Assembly: GCA_947494705.1 (NCBI GenBank)
Contig: CANLVN010000002.1
Span: 744,001 to 808,000 of the forward strand
Source of the DNA: an uncultured Erythrobacter sp.
Lineage (GTDB): Bacteria; Pseudomonadota; Alphaproteobacteria; Sphingomonadales; Sphingomonadaceae
Length of the DNA: 64,000 bases
Direction: 5' to 3'
How positions within the stretch are numbered: the stretch's first letter is position 1; the number at the start of each line of letters is the position of its first letter. Under the pieces are notes generated by a model that was given only the letters and a program-made list of their open reading frames with translations, was not told the DNA's origin and made no database searches. Below are positions 27,042 through 36,304 of the stretch, one piece after another. The position numbers and the translations under genes are program-made.

Positions 27042-28595
27042 TCAGTGCATCGAAAGGGATAAGTTCTTCGGGAGAGGCTTGAGGAACAGTACCAGCGGCA
27101 CCGTGACCAGGGTAATCGCGCCCATGGCGAAAAAGACATCGTTGTAGGTCATCACGAACGCATCGCGCTGAATGATGCCGGAAAGCATCTCCAGCGCGGC
27201 CTGTGGATTGCCCAACGACGCCGTCATGGTGTCCAGGTATTCCTGTAGCCGGGGGCTGTTGGCGTTGAGAGTTTCTTCCATCCGCCGACTATGATGCCAC
27301 AGGCGCTGGTCCTGGAACGAAGCAAGCCCGGCGAGCGCGAAAGAGCCCCCTAGGTTTCGCGCCGCGTTGAAGATGCCCGAAGCATCGCCGGCATCCTCCT
27401 TGGCAACCGAAGCTACCGTCGCCTGGTTGAGGAACATCATCGTGAGGATCATGCCGATGCCGCGCAGGAACTGGCTTTCGGTGAACACTCCACCTCCCGA
27501 TTCCGCTGTCAGATTTATGCTGACGAAACAGCTTAGCGCCATGATGAACATGCCCGCGCCGACCGCAATGCGGATGTGAATCCTGCGGATCATGAACGGG
27601 AGAACGGGCATCAACAGGAAAGCCGGAACGCCCATCCAGAAGATCACAAGTCCGGTCTGCAAGGCATTATAATCGGAAATTATCGCGAGAAATTGCGGGA
27701 TCACGTAGGTCGAGCCATACATGACCATGCCAAGCGCCAGTGCCATCACCACGACGCTGGCAAACTGCCTGCTGAGCATCAGGCGCAATTTGAGCACGGG
27801 TTTGCGCGCGTAAAGCTGTCCGTAGGTCAGAAGTGCAAAACCCACGACCGTCATCAGTGTGAGCTGGACGATCAGCGTGGAATCGAACCACTCCTCACGG
27901 TGGCCTTCTTCCAGAACGATGGTCAGCCCACCCAACCCAAGGATCATACCAGCTATTCCCGCCCAATCAGCCTCGCGCAGGTAAACCCAGTCGGGCTTTT
28001 CATGGGGTAACCCGATGAATAGTAAAGCAAGGAGCAACGCGCAGACGGGCACGTTGACGAAGAAGGCGTAGTGCCAGCTCAGGTTCTCGGTAAGCCAGCC
28101 CCCCACCAACGGGCCCATTACCGGCCCAAGAACCACGGTCATTCCGAAGAGCGCCATGCCAATCGGCTGTTGCGATGGAGGCAGTCGCTTTGCGACGATG
28201 GTCATGGCGGTTGGAATAAGCGCGCCGCCCATGAACCCTTGACCGGTGCGACCGATGATCATCGTCGTCAGATCGGTGGCAATGCCGCACAACACCGAAA
28301 AGGCCGTGAAGGCAGAAACCGCGACGATGAGCAGCGTGCGAAGGCCGAGCAGTCTTTCCAGCCACGCGCTCAGAGGGATGATGATGATCTCGGCAACAAG
28401 GAAGGCTGTCGCGATCCAGGTGCCTTCGGTTCCGGTCGCGCCGATTTCCCCCTGGATCGTCGGCAGCGCCGAATTGACGATCGAGATGTCAAGCGTTGCC
28501 AGCATCGCCCCCAGCGCACCGGCGGCTACGGCGATCCAGGCCGTAGCATCGGCCTTTTCGACCGGCGGCGAAACCGCTGCAGCGGCGCCTGCCAT
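27042..28595 (-). CDS. DHA2-family MFS drug transporter, EmrB-like
   Basis: A 517-residue inner-membrane transporter with about 14 predicted hydrophobic segments, as in the DHA2 (EmrB/QacA) family. Motif C-like VVLGPVMGPLVGGWL is present in segment 5, and LDISIVNSALPTIQGEIG in segment 1 is the family D1 motif. It uses proton motive force to expel drugs through EmrA- and TolC-type partners, which are encoded on either side with gaps of only 3 and 7 bases. Confidence 0.92.
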   Translation of the reverse strand: MAGAAAAVSPPVEKADATAWIAVAAGALGAMLATLDISIVNSALPTIQGEIGATGTEGTWIATAFLVAEIIIIPLSAWLERLLGLRTLLIVAVSAFTAFSVLCGIATDLTTMIIGRTGQGFMGGALIPTAMTIVAKRLPPSQQPIGMALFGMTVVLGPVMGPLVGGWLTENLSWHYAFFVNVPVCALLLALLFIGLPHEKPDWVYLREADWAGIAGMILGLGGLTIVLEEGHREEWFDSTLIVQLTLMTVVGFALLTYGQLYARKPVLKLRLMLSRQFASVVVMALALGMVMYGSTYVIPQFLAIISDYNALQTGLVIFWMGVPAFLLMPVLPFMIRRIHIRIAVGAGMFIMALSCFVSINLTAESGGGVFTESQFLRGIGMILTMMFLNQATVASVAKEDAGDASGIFNAARNLGGSFALAGLASFQDQRLWHHSRRMEETLNANSPRLQEYLDTMTASLGNPQAALEMLSGIIQRDAFVMTYNDVFFAMGAITLVTVPLVLFLKPLPKNLSLSMH

Positions 28596-28598
28596 CGG

Positions 28599-29747
28599 TC
28601 AGTCTCCGGCCGCGTTGCGGATCGAATCGAGTTGGTCTCTAGCGGCGCGCGTATCGACACTCGCGACAACAGACATGCCCGGCACCAGCAGACGCAGGAT
28701 CTCGGGCGAAGCCTGAATGGATATGCGCACCGGGACGCGCTGAACGATCTTGGTGAAATTACCCGTCGCGTTCTGTGGCGGAAGGATTGAGAATTCTGCC
28801 CCGGTCCCGGGGGCGATGCTTTCCACTCTTCCTAATAGCTCGAGGTCCGGCAGCGCGTCGATTTCCAAGGTGACGGGTTGCCCCGGGCGGACAAGTCCGA
28901 GCTGCGTTTCCTTGAAATTTGCTGTCACGTAGAGGCGGTCGGTCGGTACGAGGCTCATAAGGCGTTGGCCAGGCTGGACAAATTGTCCAGGTCGGACCGT
29001 GAGGTCACCCACCCGCCCGGAAATACTGGCCTGGAGCGTGGTCGATGACAGGTTCAGACGGGCGGCCTCGAGTTGCGCACGAGCGGCGTTGGCTTGCGAA
29101 TTGGCCTGGTCTATCTGCTCGCTAAGCGTGTTCTGTCGGCGCTGTGCCGCCGTGAGCGCGGCGCGCGCTGCCGCGACTTGAGCCTGCGCTTCTCTGGCCT
29201 GGGCCTCCAGCTGATCGAGCCTCTCGCGCGGCTCCGCTCCCGAAGCGGCAAGGGGGCGGTACCGGACAACCTGCTCAGCAGCGAGACCAGCCTGTGCAGA
29301 TGCTGCTGCGAGCTGTGCACGGGCCTGGGCAATTGCCGCGTCCTGCTCTTGTTTCTGGGCGCGTACCGTATCTGCTCCGGCGAGCGACGCGGCGATCTGG
29401 GCTTCGACCTGGTTCGTTTGGGCACGATAATCTCGCACGTCCAGCTGGACAAGTGCATCGCCCGACGCGACCGTTTGATTCTCCGTCACTAATACGCGCT
29501 CGACGTAGCCCGCAATTTTGGGGGAGATGATGACGCTGTCGGCGGCAATATAAGCGTTGTCGGTGGACTGCTGGAATCTGCCGTACGTCTGATGATTGTA
29601 ATACCAGTAGCTCCCGGCGAGCAGGACCAGAATGCCGGCGATCAGCAGACCCAGCCGGACCCGCGGACTGGACAACCCCGTCGGACGTGCGCCTTCATCG
29701 CTAGCCCCTGCTGTCTCGTCCGCCATGATTATTTCGCTCCTCGCCAT
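28599..29747 (-). CDS. HlyD/EmrA-family periplasmic adaptor
   Basis: A 382-residue membrane-fusion protein. A single N-terminal transmembrane segment (LGLLIAGILVLLAGSYWYY, about residues 33-51) is followed by a lipoyl-like half motif, a long coiled-coil hairpin rich in Ala and Gln (about residues 115-230), the second lipoyl half and a beta-barrel (VRPGQFVQPGQRLMSLVP). It bridges the MFS pump and the outer-membrane channel. It is the first gene of the leftward efflux operon and diverges from a truncated MarR gene, the usual position of an EmrR-type repressor. Confidence 0.92.
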   Translation of the reverse strand: MARSEIIMADETAGASDEGARPTGLSSPRVRLGLLIAGILVLLAGSYWYYNHQTYGRFQQSTDNAYIAADSVIISPKIAGYVERVLVTENQTVASGDALVQLDVRDYRAQTNQVEAQIAASLAGADTVRAQKQEQDAAIAQARAQLAAASAQAGLAAEQVVRYRPLAASGAEPRERLDQLEAQAREAQAQVAAARAALTAAQRRQNTLSEQIDQANSQANAARAQLEAARLNLSSTTLQASISGRVGDLTVRPGQFVQPGQRLMSLVPTDRLYVTANFKETQLGLVRPGQPVTLEIDALPDLELLGRVESIAPGTGAEFSILPPQNATGNFTKIVQRVPVRISIQASPEILRLLVPGMSVVASVDTRAARDQLDSIRNAAGD

Positions 29748-29834
29748 CGTTTGAGCCGCTGCGCGAGCGATATAGCGGCCAAAACAAAATGCGAAAGTCC
29801 TTTACTATTTTTCTCCGATCGATAGGAATGTCTC

Positions 29835-30380
29835 ATGCCAGAAGATGAGGGCACTCTCGCACTCGACAATGTCATCACCCACGATGATCGAGCGATCTTC
29901 ATGATGGACCAGATCAGCCGCGCCGCGCGCAAGGCATTCGATGACCGAGCACAGCCGCTGAGCCTCAATCGTACGCAGTGGCGTGTGTTGGCGCAGCTCA
30001 TCAGAGCTCCTGCCCTGAACCAGACGGACATCGCCAGGAGACTTGAAATCACATCCTCCAGCAGCGGCCTGGAAGACATGACGCCTTCGCGCTTGAGTGA
30101 CCGGACGCGGCTTGCGCAAGTCATAGCAATATTCGGTCGCCACGGGCGGGGCGGCATCACGCCCGTGTTGGGACTAGGCCGATCTCAAACCAAAACACAT
30201 TCGACGCGCCCGGATGCCCCGCTCGTGGCGATTGCGCCAGGGGACGAACCTCGGTCATGTTCTATAGCGGACAACCGAATGGAGCATGCGGGACGCGAAC
30301 TTTCATTGCACCGGCCCTCTGCCGGACGAACAAACCGCTGGCGGCGTGCTAGATGGAAACTAACGCAAACTTCTCCCTAG
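29835..30380 (+). pseudogene. Truncated MarR-family regulator
   Basis: The first 70 residues or so are a good MarR N terminus (IFMMDQISRAARKAFDD, LSLNRTQWRVLAQLIRAPALNQTDIARRLEI), ending inside the recognition part of the helix-turn-helix. After that the frame runs on for about 100 residues with no MarR wing, no DRR motif and no similarity to anything I know; other frames do not restore the lost half. The 3' half of the gene has therefore been replaced, probably by deletion or insertion near 30060. Its divergent position next to the efflux operon suggests that it once repressed it. Confidence 0.7.
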
Positions 30381-31303
30381 TGGCGTGGATCGTTGGCATT
30401 CTGATGCTTACGACCATCGCTTTCGCGATGTGGCTAATCGATCCCAGACCAAATCAGGAAACATATCAGATCAAGTTTGATCGCTCCGTGGAAGGCCTTC
30501 AGTCGGGATCGACTGTAACACTATTGGGAGTCCCTGTGGGACAGGTAACATCGGTCCGTCTGGCGGAAAATGAACCGGAAAACGTGGTCGTTGTTCTGAC
30601 TCTCGATCCTTCTGCGGCGAAAGTCCACGGCCTTGAAGCGACAATCAGCACGGATCTGATAACTGGAGAGGCTGCGCTCGTGCTCGAGGGCCGACGGGGT
30701 CGTGAGGGCATTTACACCGACAAGTCAGGAAAAAAGATCATTCCCGCCGCGGACGAAACCGGACTATTGGGGAGGGATGCGACCGCCACTGTAGAGACCG
30801 TGGCAAATAGCATTCGCGCTCTGAACGAAGGACTGGAGCCAGAAAAGCAACGGGTGATCACCTCCGATCTTGTCCGGCTTCGAGTCACGACGGCCGCACT
30901 CGCATCGGACGCCGAAGGTTGGGACGAACGATTGGCCTCAACAAAAGGAAGATTGTTAGACTTAGGGCAAAGGGTTGGTGGATGGGGAAATAATCTTCGA
31001 GATGCAGATCGGCGGATCTCAGGGCGGAGCGCTTCTGCTATCGCGCAACTACGCCTTCGCCAATTCAGGGAGGGGGTGCAGAACGCTGAAAACAAACTTT
31101 CCCAGATAAGGAGTGGCATTCCGGCGGTCGAAGATTCTTTGGTTGAAGGTGAAACGGACCTTCGCGAACTTAGTCGCGAACTTGCTCCTCTCAGTGAAAA
31201 AATCGAAGATATTCAGGTTGAGGGAATTACATCAAATCCTCCCCTCCCAGACTATCGGCCAAAAAGAAGAGAAGCTGGAACGAATATCGATGATTTAAAG
31301 TAA
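30353..31303 (+). CDS. MCE-domain (MlaD-like) protein, orphan
   Basis: A 316-residue protein: an N-terminal transmembrane anchor (VAWIVGILMLTTIAFAMWLI, about residues 9-28), then one MCE/MlaD beta-barrel domain (YQIKFDRSVEGLQSGSTVTL, LLGVPVGQVTSVRLAENE, TISTDLITGEAALVLEG), then a long helical, probably coiled-coil tail. This is the layout of the substrate-binding subunit of lipid-moving ABC systems. No permease or ATPase gene is nearby, so it either serves a remote Mla system or acts alone. It starts inside the tail of the truncated MarR frame. The last 20 residues are charged and polar. Confidence 0.82.
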   Translation: METNANFSLVAWIVGILMLTTIAFAMWLIDPRPNQETYQIKFDRSVEGLQSGSTVTLLGVPVGQVTSVRLAENEPENVVVVLTLDPSAAKVHGLEATISTDLITGEAALVLEGRRGREGIYTDKSGKKIIPAADETGLLGRDATATVETVANSIRALNEGLEPEKQRVITSDLVRLRVTTAALASDAEGWDERLASTKGRLLDLGQRVGGWGNNLRDADRRISGRSASAIAQLRLRQFREGVQNAENKLSQIRSGIPAVEDSLVEGETDLRELSRELAPLSEKIEDIQVEGITSNPPLPDYRPKRREAGTNIDDLK

Positions 31304-31614
31304 ACCGAACGGATGACTGCTTCCGGGCAGAGCGCGCAGCCCGTAAAATAGCGGAGATTGGAGCGCAAAGCGGATAACGACCTACTCCGCGGTCAAGTTT
31401 GAAATTGAAATTCCGAGTCCTAAAAAAGGCATCGAACCAATACATTAGAGGGATTTTGCGGGCCTTTTGCGGGCTTTTCAGCTTGACCGAAATATCTAAA
31501 CATCAGAAATTAAACGGAAAAGAAGTTCGAATGTGATGCCTCTTCTGGCACCATTTCTCATGATCCGATGGCGATAAGCTGGTTCAGCGCACCTTAGAGG
31601 CAGGTGCGGTTTGG
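31304..31614. other. Intergenic region with 11-bp tandem repeat
   Basis: No gene is evident. TTTTGCGGGC occurs twice in tandem (31454-31463 and 31465-31474), each copy followed by pyrimidines. The region separates the MCE gene from the convergent acyl-CoA dehydrogenase gene and may hold terminator sequence, but no clear hairpin with T run was found. Confidence 0.4.
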
Positions 31615-32757
31615 TCAGTCGCTGGTCTGGCGCGAGAGGATCTGGAGCATTACCTCGTCTGCACCGCCTCCGATCGAGCCTAGGCGAGAGTCGCGATAGG
31701 AGCGCGCTACGGGGTTGTCCCACATATATCCCATGCCACCCCAATATTGCAGGCACGCATCCGAAACTTCGCGGCCGAGCCGGCCTGCCTTCAGCTTCAC
31801 CATCGTTGCGAGCCGTGTGACGTCTTCGCCTTCGATATGCGCCGCTGCCGCGCGGTACGTGAGAGAGCGGAGCAGTTCGACCTCGGTTTCAAGCTCGGCT
31901 AGTCGGAATGCGACCGACTGGAAATCGAGTACGTTCTTGCCGAACAGCTTGCGGTTGCGCGCGTATTCCCTAGTCAACCGGATGGTATTCTCGAGGCTGC
32001 GCAGCGAGGTCGCACCTGCCCAAAGCCGCTCGATCTGGAATTGCGCCATCTGGTAGACGAAGCCTTTTCCTTCCTCGCCGATCCGGTTGGCCTGTGGCAC
32101 GCGCACGTCCTCGAAGAACACCTGCGTTGTGTCGGAGGAGTGCATGCCGAGCTTCCGGAAACGCGGGGCGGTTGACATGCCTGCCGTGTCCATCGGCACG
32201 CAGATCAAGGTCTTGTCGTGATGTGGCGGCGCACCTCCTTCAGTGTTGGCGAGCAGGCACATCCAGTCCGCCTGTGTACCGTTGGTGGTCCACATCTTTG
32301 TGCCGTTGATGATGTAGTCGCCGCCATCCTTGCGCGCAGTGGTCGCAATACCCGAAACGTCCGATCCAGCTCCTGGCTCCGAGACGCCGAGGCATGCGAC
32401 ATAGTCGCCCGCAATCGACGGCGCGAGGTAGTTACGTCGCACCTCGTCATTGCCGAACCGCGCGAGCGCGGGGGTCGCCATGTCAGTCTGCACGCCGATC
32501 GCCATGGGCAGCGAGCCACAATTGATTGTTCCTAGGGTCTCGCCGAAGACGAGGCCGTAGGAATAGTCGAGCCCCTGACCGCCGAACTCGGTCGGCATGG
32601 TGATGCCGAGAAAGCCCGCATCGCCCATTTTCTTGAAAAGCTCGTGTGCGGGGAAAATTCCTTCATCCTCCCAGGCATCGACGTTTGGATTTATCTCGCG
32701 TTCGATAAAGGCTTCAAGCGAAGCCCTGAGCGCGTCGTGCTCTGCGGTGAATTGCAC
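31615..32757 (-). CDS. acyl-CoA dehydrogenase, long-chain type
   Basis: A 380-residue acyl-CoA dehydrogenase. Segments include GVSEPGAGSDVSGIATTARKD, GTKMWTTNGTQADWMCLL, RKLGMHSSDTTQVFFEDVRVP and the C-terminal RLGSIGGGADEVMLQILSR. GTG 32757 is chosen because AGGGAGG lies eight bases upstream in the leftward sense and the family start VQFTAEHDALRASL follows; upstream residues in the frame are low-complexity. It is unlike the two dehydrogenase pairs of the catabolic island and probably works alone. It lies downstream of the CitE-like gene and the small lipoprotein, in the same direction. Confidence 0.88.
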   Translation of the reverse strand: MQFTAEHDALRASLEAFIEREINPNVDAWEDEGIFPAHELFKKMGDAGFLGITMPTEFGGQGLDYSYGLVFGETLGTINCGSLPMAIGVQTDMATPALARFGNDEVRRNYLAPSIAGDYVACLGVSEPGAGSDVSGIATTARKDGGDYIINGTKMWTTNGTQADWMCLLANTEGGAPPHHDKTLICVPMDTAGMSTAPRFRKLGMHSSDTTQVFFEDVRVPQANRIGEEGKGFVYQMAQFQIERLWAGATSLRSLENTIRLTREYARNRKLFGKNVLDFQSVAFRLAELETEVELLRSLTYRAAAAHIEGEDVTRLATMVKLKAGRLGREVSDACLQYWGGMGYMWDNPVARSYRDSRLGSIGGGADEVMLQILSRQTSD

Positions 32758-32770
32758 GCGTTTCGCCTCC

Positions 32771-32962
32771 CTACTGCGCTGCTTCGGCTGCGGGTTGCTC
32801 TTGGCCAGTTTCCGCCTCGCTCTCTGGAGCAGCGGAAGTTGCCTCGCCTGGTTCGGCGACGATGATCTGCTCACGTGGGCCTTCGGCGGGGTCCGAGCCG
32901 CACGCTGCAAGGGCGCTGGTCATGAGAAAAGTCAGAGGCAGGGCGTTGCTGCGAATGGTCAT
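32771..32962 (-). CDS. Small lipoprotein
   Basis: A 63-residue protein with a lipoprotein signal peptide (hydrophobic run ending LAAC, Cys about residue 20) and a short mature part of about 43 residues, rich in Glu, Ala and Pro. It has no recognisable domain. It would be anchored to the inner or outer membrane as a flexible acidic tail. It lies 13 bases upstream of the acyl-CoA dehydrogenase gene and 28 bases downstream of the CitE-like frames. Confidence 0.6.
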   Translation of the reverse strand: MTIRSNALPLTFLMTSALAACGSDPAEGPREQIIVAEPGEATSAAPESEAETGQEQPAAEAAQ

Positions 32963-32990
32963 GAAGATCTCTCCCGTGATGGCTTCGGTC

Positions 32991-33886
32991 TTATTCGCCC
33001 TGTACGCGCGAGGCGATAGCTTCATCGATTGCGACCAACCGCTTCGCCTGTTCCAGGTGGAGCAATTCGGTCATCCGGCCGCCGACCTTTATGACGCCCT
33101 TGCCGATGTTCTCTGGAGCGGCGAAGGCGTCAATTACTGCGCGCGCCTGTTCGACTTCGTCCACATTGGGCGAAAATACCGCATTGCAGGTCTCGATCTG
33201 TGAAGGATGGATCAGCGTCTTGCCGTCGAAGCCGAGTTGCTCGCCTGCCACGCATTCGGCGCGTAGCCCTTCCGTATCGGCGATGTCGTTGAACACTCCG
33301 TCGAGCGCGACCAGTCCATGCGCACGAGCGGCGAGGAGGGAGAGGCTGAGCGCGGTCTGGAACGCGGCGCGGTCGGGCGTGGGGGTCGCGACCATCTCTT
33401 TGGCGATATCGTTCGTGCCCATGACGAAAGCCGAGAGACGTGTGTCATGTGCGGCGGCCGCAATGGCGCCGATATTCAGGATTGCGAGTGGCATCTCGAT
33501 CATCACCCACAGGGCCACCTCATCGCCCGCGCCGCCCTGTGCCATCGACTGAGCGGCCATTACGACATCGTCCGGTGTGGTCACCTTAGGAACGAGCACT
33601 GCGTTCGCGCCGCAGCCTGCCACGGCGGCATATCCTCTTCGCCCCAATCGGTCCCGAGTGCATTGATACGCACAACCACCTCGCGCGACCCGAAGCCGCC
33701 CATTTGCACCGCTTCGACTGCGCGGGCGCGCGCTACTTCCTTGGCATCGGGCGCAACTGCGTCCTCCAGATCGATTATAACGACGTCGCAGGGGAGGCTC
33801 CGCGCCTTTTCCAGCGCGCGCTCGTTGGAGCCCGGCATGTAGAGGCAGGAACGCCGGGGCCGGATGCTGAATCCGTCAGTCAGCAT
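32991..33886 (-). pseudogene. CitE/HpcH-HpaI-family lyase, single-base frameshift
   Basis: The N-terminal frame (from ATG 33886) reads RSCLYMPGSNERALEKAR and DVVIIDLEDAVAPDAKEVAR up to GTDWGEEDM; the C-terminal frame continues AAVAGCGANAVLVPKVTTPDDV to the normal end at 32991. Together they give a full CitE-like protein of about 290 residues with the Mg-binding Glu (WVMIEMPLAI) and Asp motifs. One G is missing at about 33628, after the ATG codon in GATATG. CitE-like lyases cleave malyl- or methylmalyl-CoA-type thioesters. Either the gene is dead or the base was lost in sequencing. Confidence 0.82.
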
Positions 33887-34599
33887 TGGTCGTAGACAAG
33901 CTGCTGGAGGCGCTGTGCGGCTGCCTCGTCGCGGCGGGTGACCGGCCTGATGGATTGCTCAAGCAGCGCGCAATCGAATCGTGTTCCCTCGGTGCTGGCG
34001 CGGGCAATTACATCCACGAATGCGTCTGCCGGCATCACCCGAGGGCCGCGCCTGAGGAACTGGTTGTGCCAGCGCGGTGCGCCCGCAACGATGGCAGCGA
34101 GTGTGGCGCGGCCGTCACCCGTTGGATCGGAAAGTACCGCAGGACCGAGCTCCAAAAGCAACGCATCTTCGGTATCACGTCGTAGAAACAAGGCCGTGTA
34201 GCGCCGTGCCGCCTCACCGCTATCGCCGGCTTCCAGTGCGAGGCGCAGCAGTGATTCCTGAGCAAGCGGGTCACGCCAGCCGCGCTGGGCGGCATACTGG
34301 ATGGTCATGCCGCCGGGCTCGATTTCCCCGGTGGCGAATTGTGCCTGGGCAAGAATGCGGAGATGTTCTGCGGGCATGGGGCGACGCTGCACCAGGCGTT
34401 CGGCCTCGAGGAGAGCCACTTCGGGGGCATCTTTTCTCAGCGCCTCGGCAGCGATGCGCAATTGCGCCGAGGCTCGAAATGGCTCGGGCACGCTCGCGGC
34501 AATGCTGCGGGTCTTGATCGATTCGCGGTCGAAATGGACCCCGGCCGCCACAAGCGCGATGATAACCAACGCAATTCGCCAAATGGTCCCGACAATCAT
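33880..34599 (-). CDS. TPR-like hypothetical membrane-anchored protein
   Basis: A 239-residue protein with one N-terminal transmembrane segment (IWRIALVIIALVAAGVHF) and a helical, TPR-like remainder (RIAAEALRKDAPEVALLEAERLVQRRP; AQESLLRLALEAGDSGEAARRYTALFL). No catalytic motif is visible. Its start overlaps the stop of the O-antigen-ligase-type gene by four bases, and TPR-like partners of such polymerases are common in exopolysaccharide loci, so a role in surface-polymer assembly is likely but inferred. It converges within 7 bases on the CitE-like frame. Confidence 0.6.
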   Translation of the reverse strand: MIVGTIWRIALVIIALVAAGVHFDRESIKTRSIAASVPEPFRASAQLRIAAEALRKDAPEVALLEAERLVQRRPMPAEHLRILAQAQFATGEIEPGGMTIQYAAQRGWRDPLAQESLLRLALEAGDSGEAARRYTALFLRRDTEDALLLELGPAVLSDPTGDGRATLAAIVAGAPRWHNQFLRRGPRVMPADAFVDVIARASTEGTRFDCALLEQSIRPVTRRDEAAAQRLQQLVYDQC

Positions 34600-36005
34600 G
34601 GTCGCGTCTCCGGCGTGATGGAGCCACGCTTGGTTTCGTGCGAGAACCGCCCGAGCAGGACCAGCGCAAAACTTCCGACGGCAAGCAGCGATTGATTACG
34701 CAACGGATAGTCGGTGATTGATTGGAGCGCGATGGCGAGCAGGATTGCCGCCCCGCTCCACGCTATCCAGCGCCCATGTGCGGAACGCGCACGCCAACTT
34801 AGCCAAAGCAGGAGGATCAGCCACCCCGCTATAAGCGCAAGGCCGGGCGCTCCGGTTTCGATCGCAACTTCGATGTAGTCGTTATGCGCCCGTCCTGCGC
34901 GACGCATGGTCATATTTTCGAGGGATTCATCGATCTGGAATACGTCGTCAAACGTCCCGGTCCCTGCGCCCACCGGCCAGAATCGCTGGGCAGAATAGGT
35001 CGCGTCGTCCCAGATATAGACCCGCGGATCGTCTTCGCTGGCGGCAAAGCGGTCGAGTGTCTCGGAAACCCGGCCTGGGGCAAGGGCAAGAACTGATGCC
35101 AGAGCCAAGACGACGATCCCGGCTGTGATTATGACCGGCAACGCACCGCGTGCCCCAGCAGTCCGACCAACCTCGTCCCTGCCGATCCGTCTGTTTCCTG
35201 ACGGTCTCAATTGCGCCAGTACCACCTGCAATCCGGCAATTCCGAGCGGAACAAGCGCAAGCACCAGTGCAGTGCGCGAGCGGGTCAGGACAACCGCCAG
35301 CAACAATAGTGCGCAAGTGACAATCCTAAGCGGCAAGGAAAAACGCTGCGCTCGCGGCGGCACCGGCAGAAGCGCTGCCAGGGAAAGCGCAGCGACGAGA
35401 AACAGGCCGGTCGAATTGCGATTGGCGAAGGTGCCGAACAGCACGCCCGGCATCGGATTTTCCGGGTAGAGGCTTGCCGTGGGGTCCTGAGAAAGCACTT
35501 GCGGAATTCCGATTACGAAATTCACGAGCCCCAGCGCGACGACGGCCCAACCTGCAAACAACAGCCGATCCCTCGACACCGACCATCCGATCGTAAGAAT
35601 CGCTAGCGGCGTAATAAGTGCAGTCAGGGCGAGCAGCGTGCGGACCGGATCGACGCTTGCCGTGGCCCAGCCGTCATACCCAATCAGTTCATAGGACCGC
35701 TCGACCATTTCGCGGCCGGGCAGTGTAACCCACAAACTGGGCGGGAGCGGGATAAGGAAAGCGGCGGGCAGCAGGATAGATAGAGCTGTGAGCGCCCTGA
35801 GAAACCACGGAGAAGATTTCCAGAAGCCGAAAAAGGCGCTGCGGTGGAAGGACAGAGCAATCAGAGCGGACAGGACGACGATCAGATTGGCCATACCGTA
35901 CTTCGATCCCCCGCCACCGAATGCAACGGCCACGACGAGGATAGCCAACAGAGCGACGAATGCGCCGCGTCTGTCGGACAAAGCCTTCGTACTCAAATCA
36001 CTCAT
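34596..36005 (-). CDS. O-antigen ligase/polymerase-family membrane protein (Wzy_C)
   Basis: A polytopic inner-membrane protein of about 469 residues with 10 or more hydrophobic segments. It shows the Wzy_C family features: SRTALVLALVPLGIAGL, a large periplasmic loop and the HNDYIEVAIETGAPGLALI motif. Such proteins join or polymerise undecaprenyl-linked glycans. Start at 36005 is favoured; an open frame runs to 36128 but its first 41 residues are polar and unlike the family. It forms an operon with the TPR-like gene downstream. Confidence 0.8.
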   Translation of the reverse strand: MSDLSTKALSDRRGAFVALLAILVVAVAFGGGGSKYGMANLIVVLSALIALSFHRSAFFGFWKSSPWFLRALTALSILLPAAFLIPLPPSLWVTLPGREMVERSYELIGYDGWATASVDPVRTLLALTALITPLAILTIGWSVSRDRLLFAGWAVVALGLVNFVIGIPQVLSQDPTASLYPENPMPGVLFGTFANRNSTGLFLVAALSLAALLPVPPRAQRFSLPLRIVTCALLLLAVVLTRSRTALVLALVPLGIAGLQVVLAQLRPSGNRRIGRDEVGRTAGARGALPVIITAGIVVLALASVLALAPGRVSETLDRFAASEDDPRVYIWDDATYSAQRFWPVGAGTGTFDDVFQIDESLENMTMRRAGRAHNDYIEVAIETGAPGLALIAGWLILLLWLSWRARSAHGRWIAWSGAAILLAIALQSITDYPLRNQSLLAVGSFALVLLGRFSHETKRGSITPETRP

Positions 36006-36226
36006 CGTTTGGCCTGCACCATCATGATCAAAGCCTTGGTTAGTGCTGTTTGCCCCACTCGGTTTGGATGAGGAAAGATCAGCGTCAATTTGCGAAAAGA
36101 CTTGCCGCATCCAGTCGCGATACGCCACCCCGCTGGTGCCTCATTCCCCGCCGGGAACTCAGGAGATTGGGCATAGGCGCAAATAGGGGATTATCCGATT
36201 GGCCCGACTGCGCAGGCGAATCAGGC

Positions 36227-36271
36227 AAAGAAAAAGCGCCCGGCAATGAGATGCCGCGCGCTCTTTCTTGT
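36227..36271 (-). terminator. Rho-independent terminator downstream of the small membrane protein
   Basis: In the leftward sense AAGAAAGAGCGC and GGCA pair, with small mismatches, to TGCC and GCGCTTTTTCTT around a short loop, and the 3' arm ends in T-rich sequence. It lies 34 bases after the stop at 36305. Confidence 0.65.
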
Positions 36272-36304
36272 CAAATCAGCCGTGAGGCCGATGAATGTCG
36301 TGCC

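Noticed and set aside
30140..30166. Hairpin CACGGGCG/CGCCCGTG inside the truncated MarR tail, considered as a terminator
   Set aside because: No T run follows and it lies before the MCE gene without a clear transcript end.
31454..31474. Tandem TTTTGCGGGC repeat considered as an integrase attachment site
   Set aside because: No tRNA gene or integrase lies nearby and the repeat is too short to be convincing.
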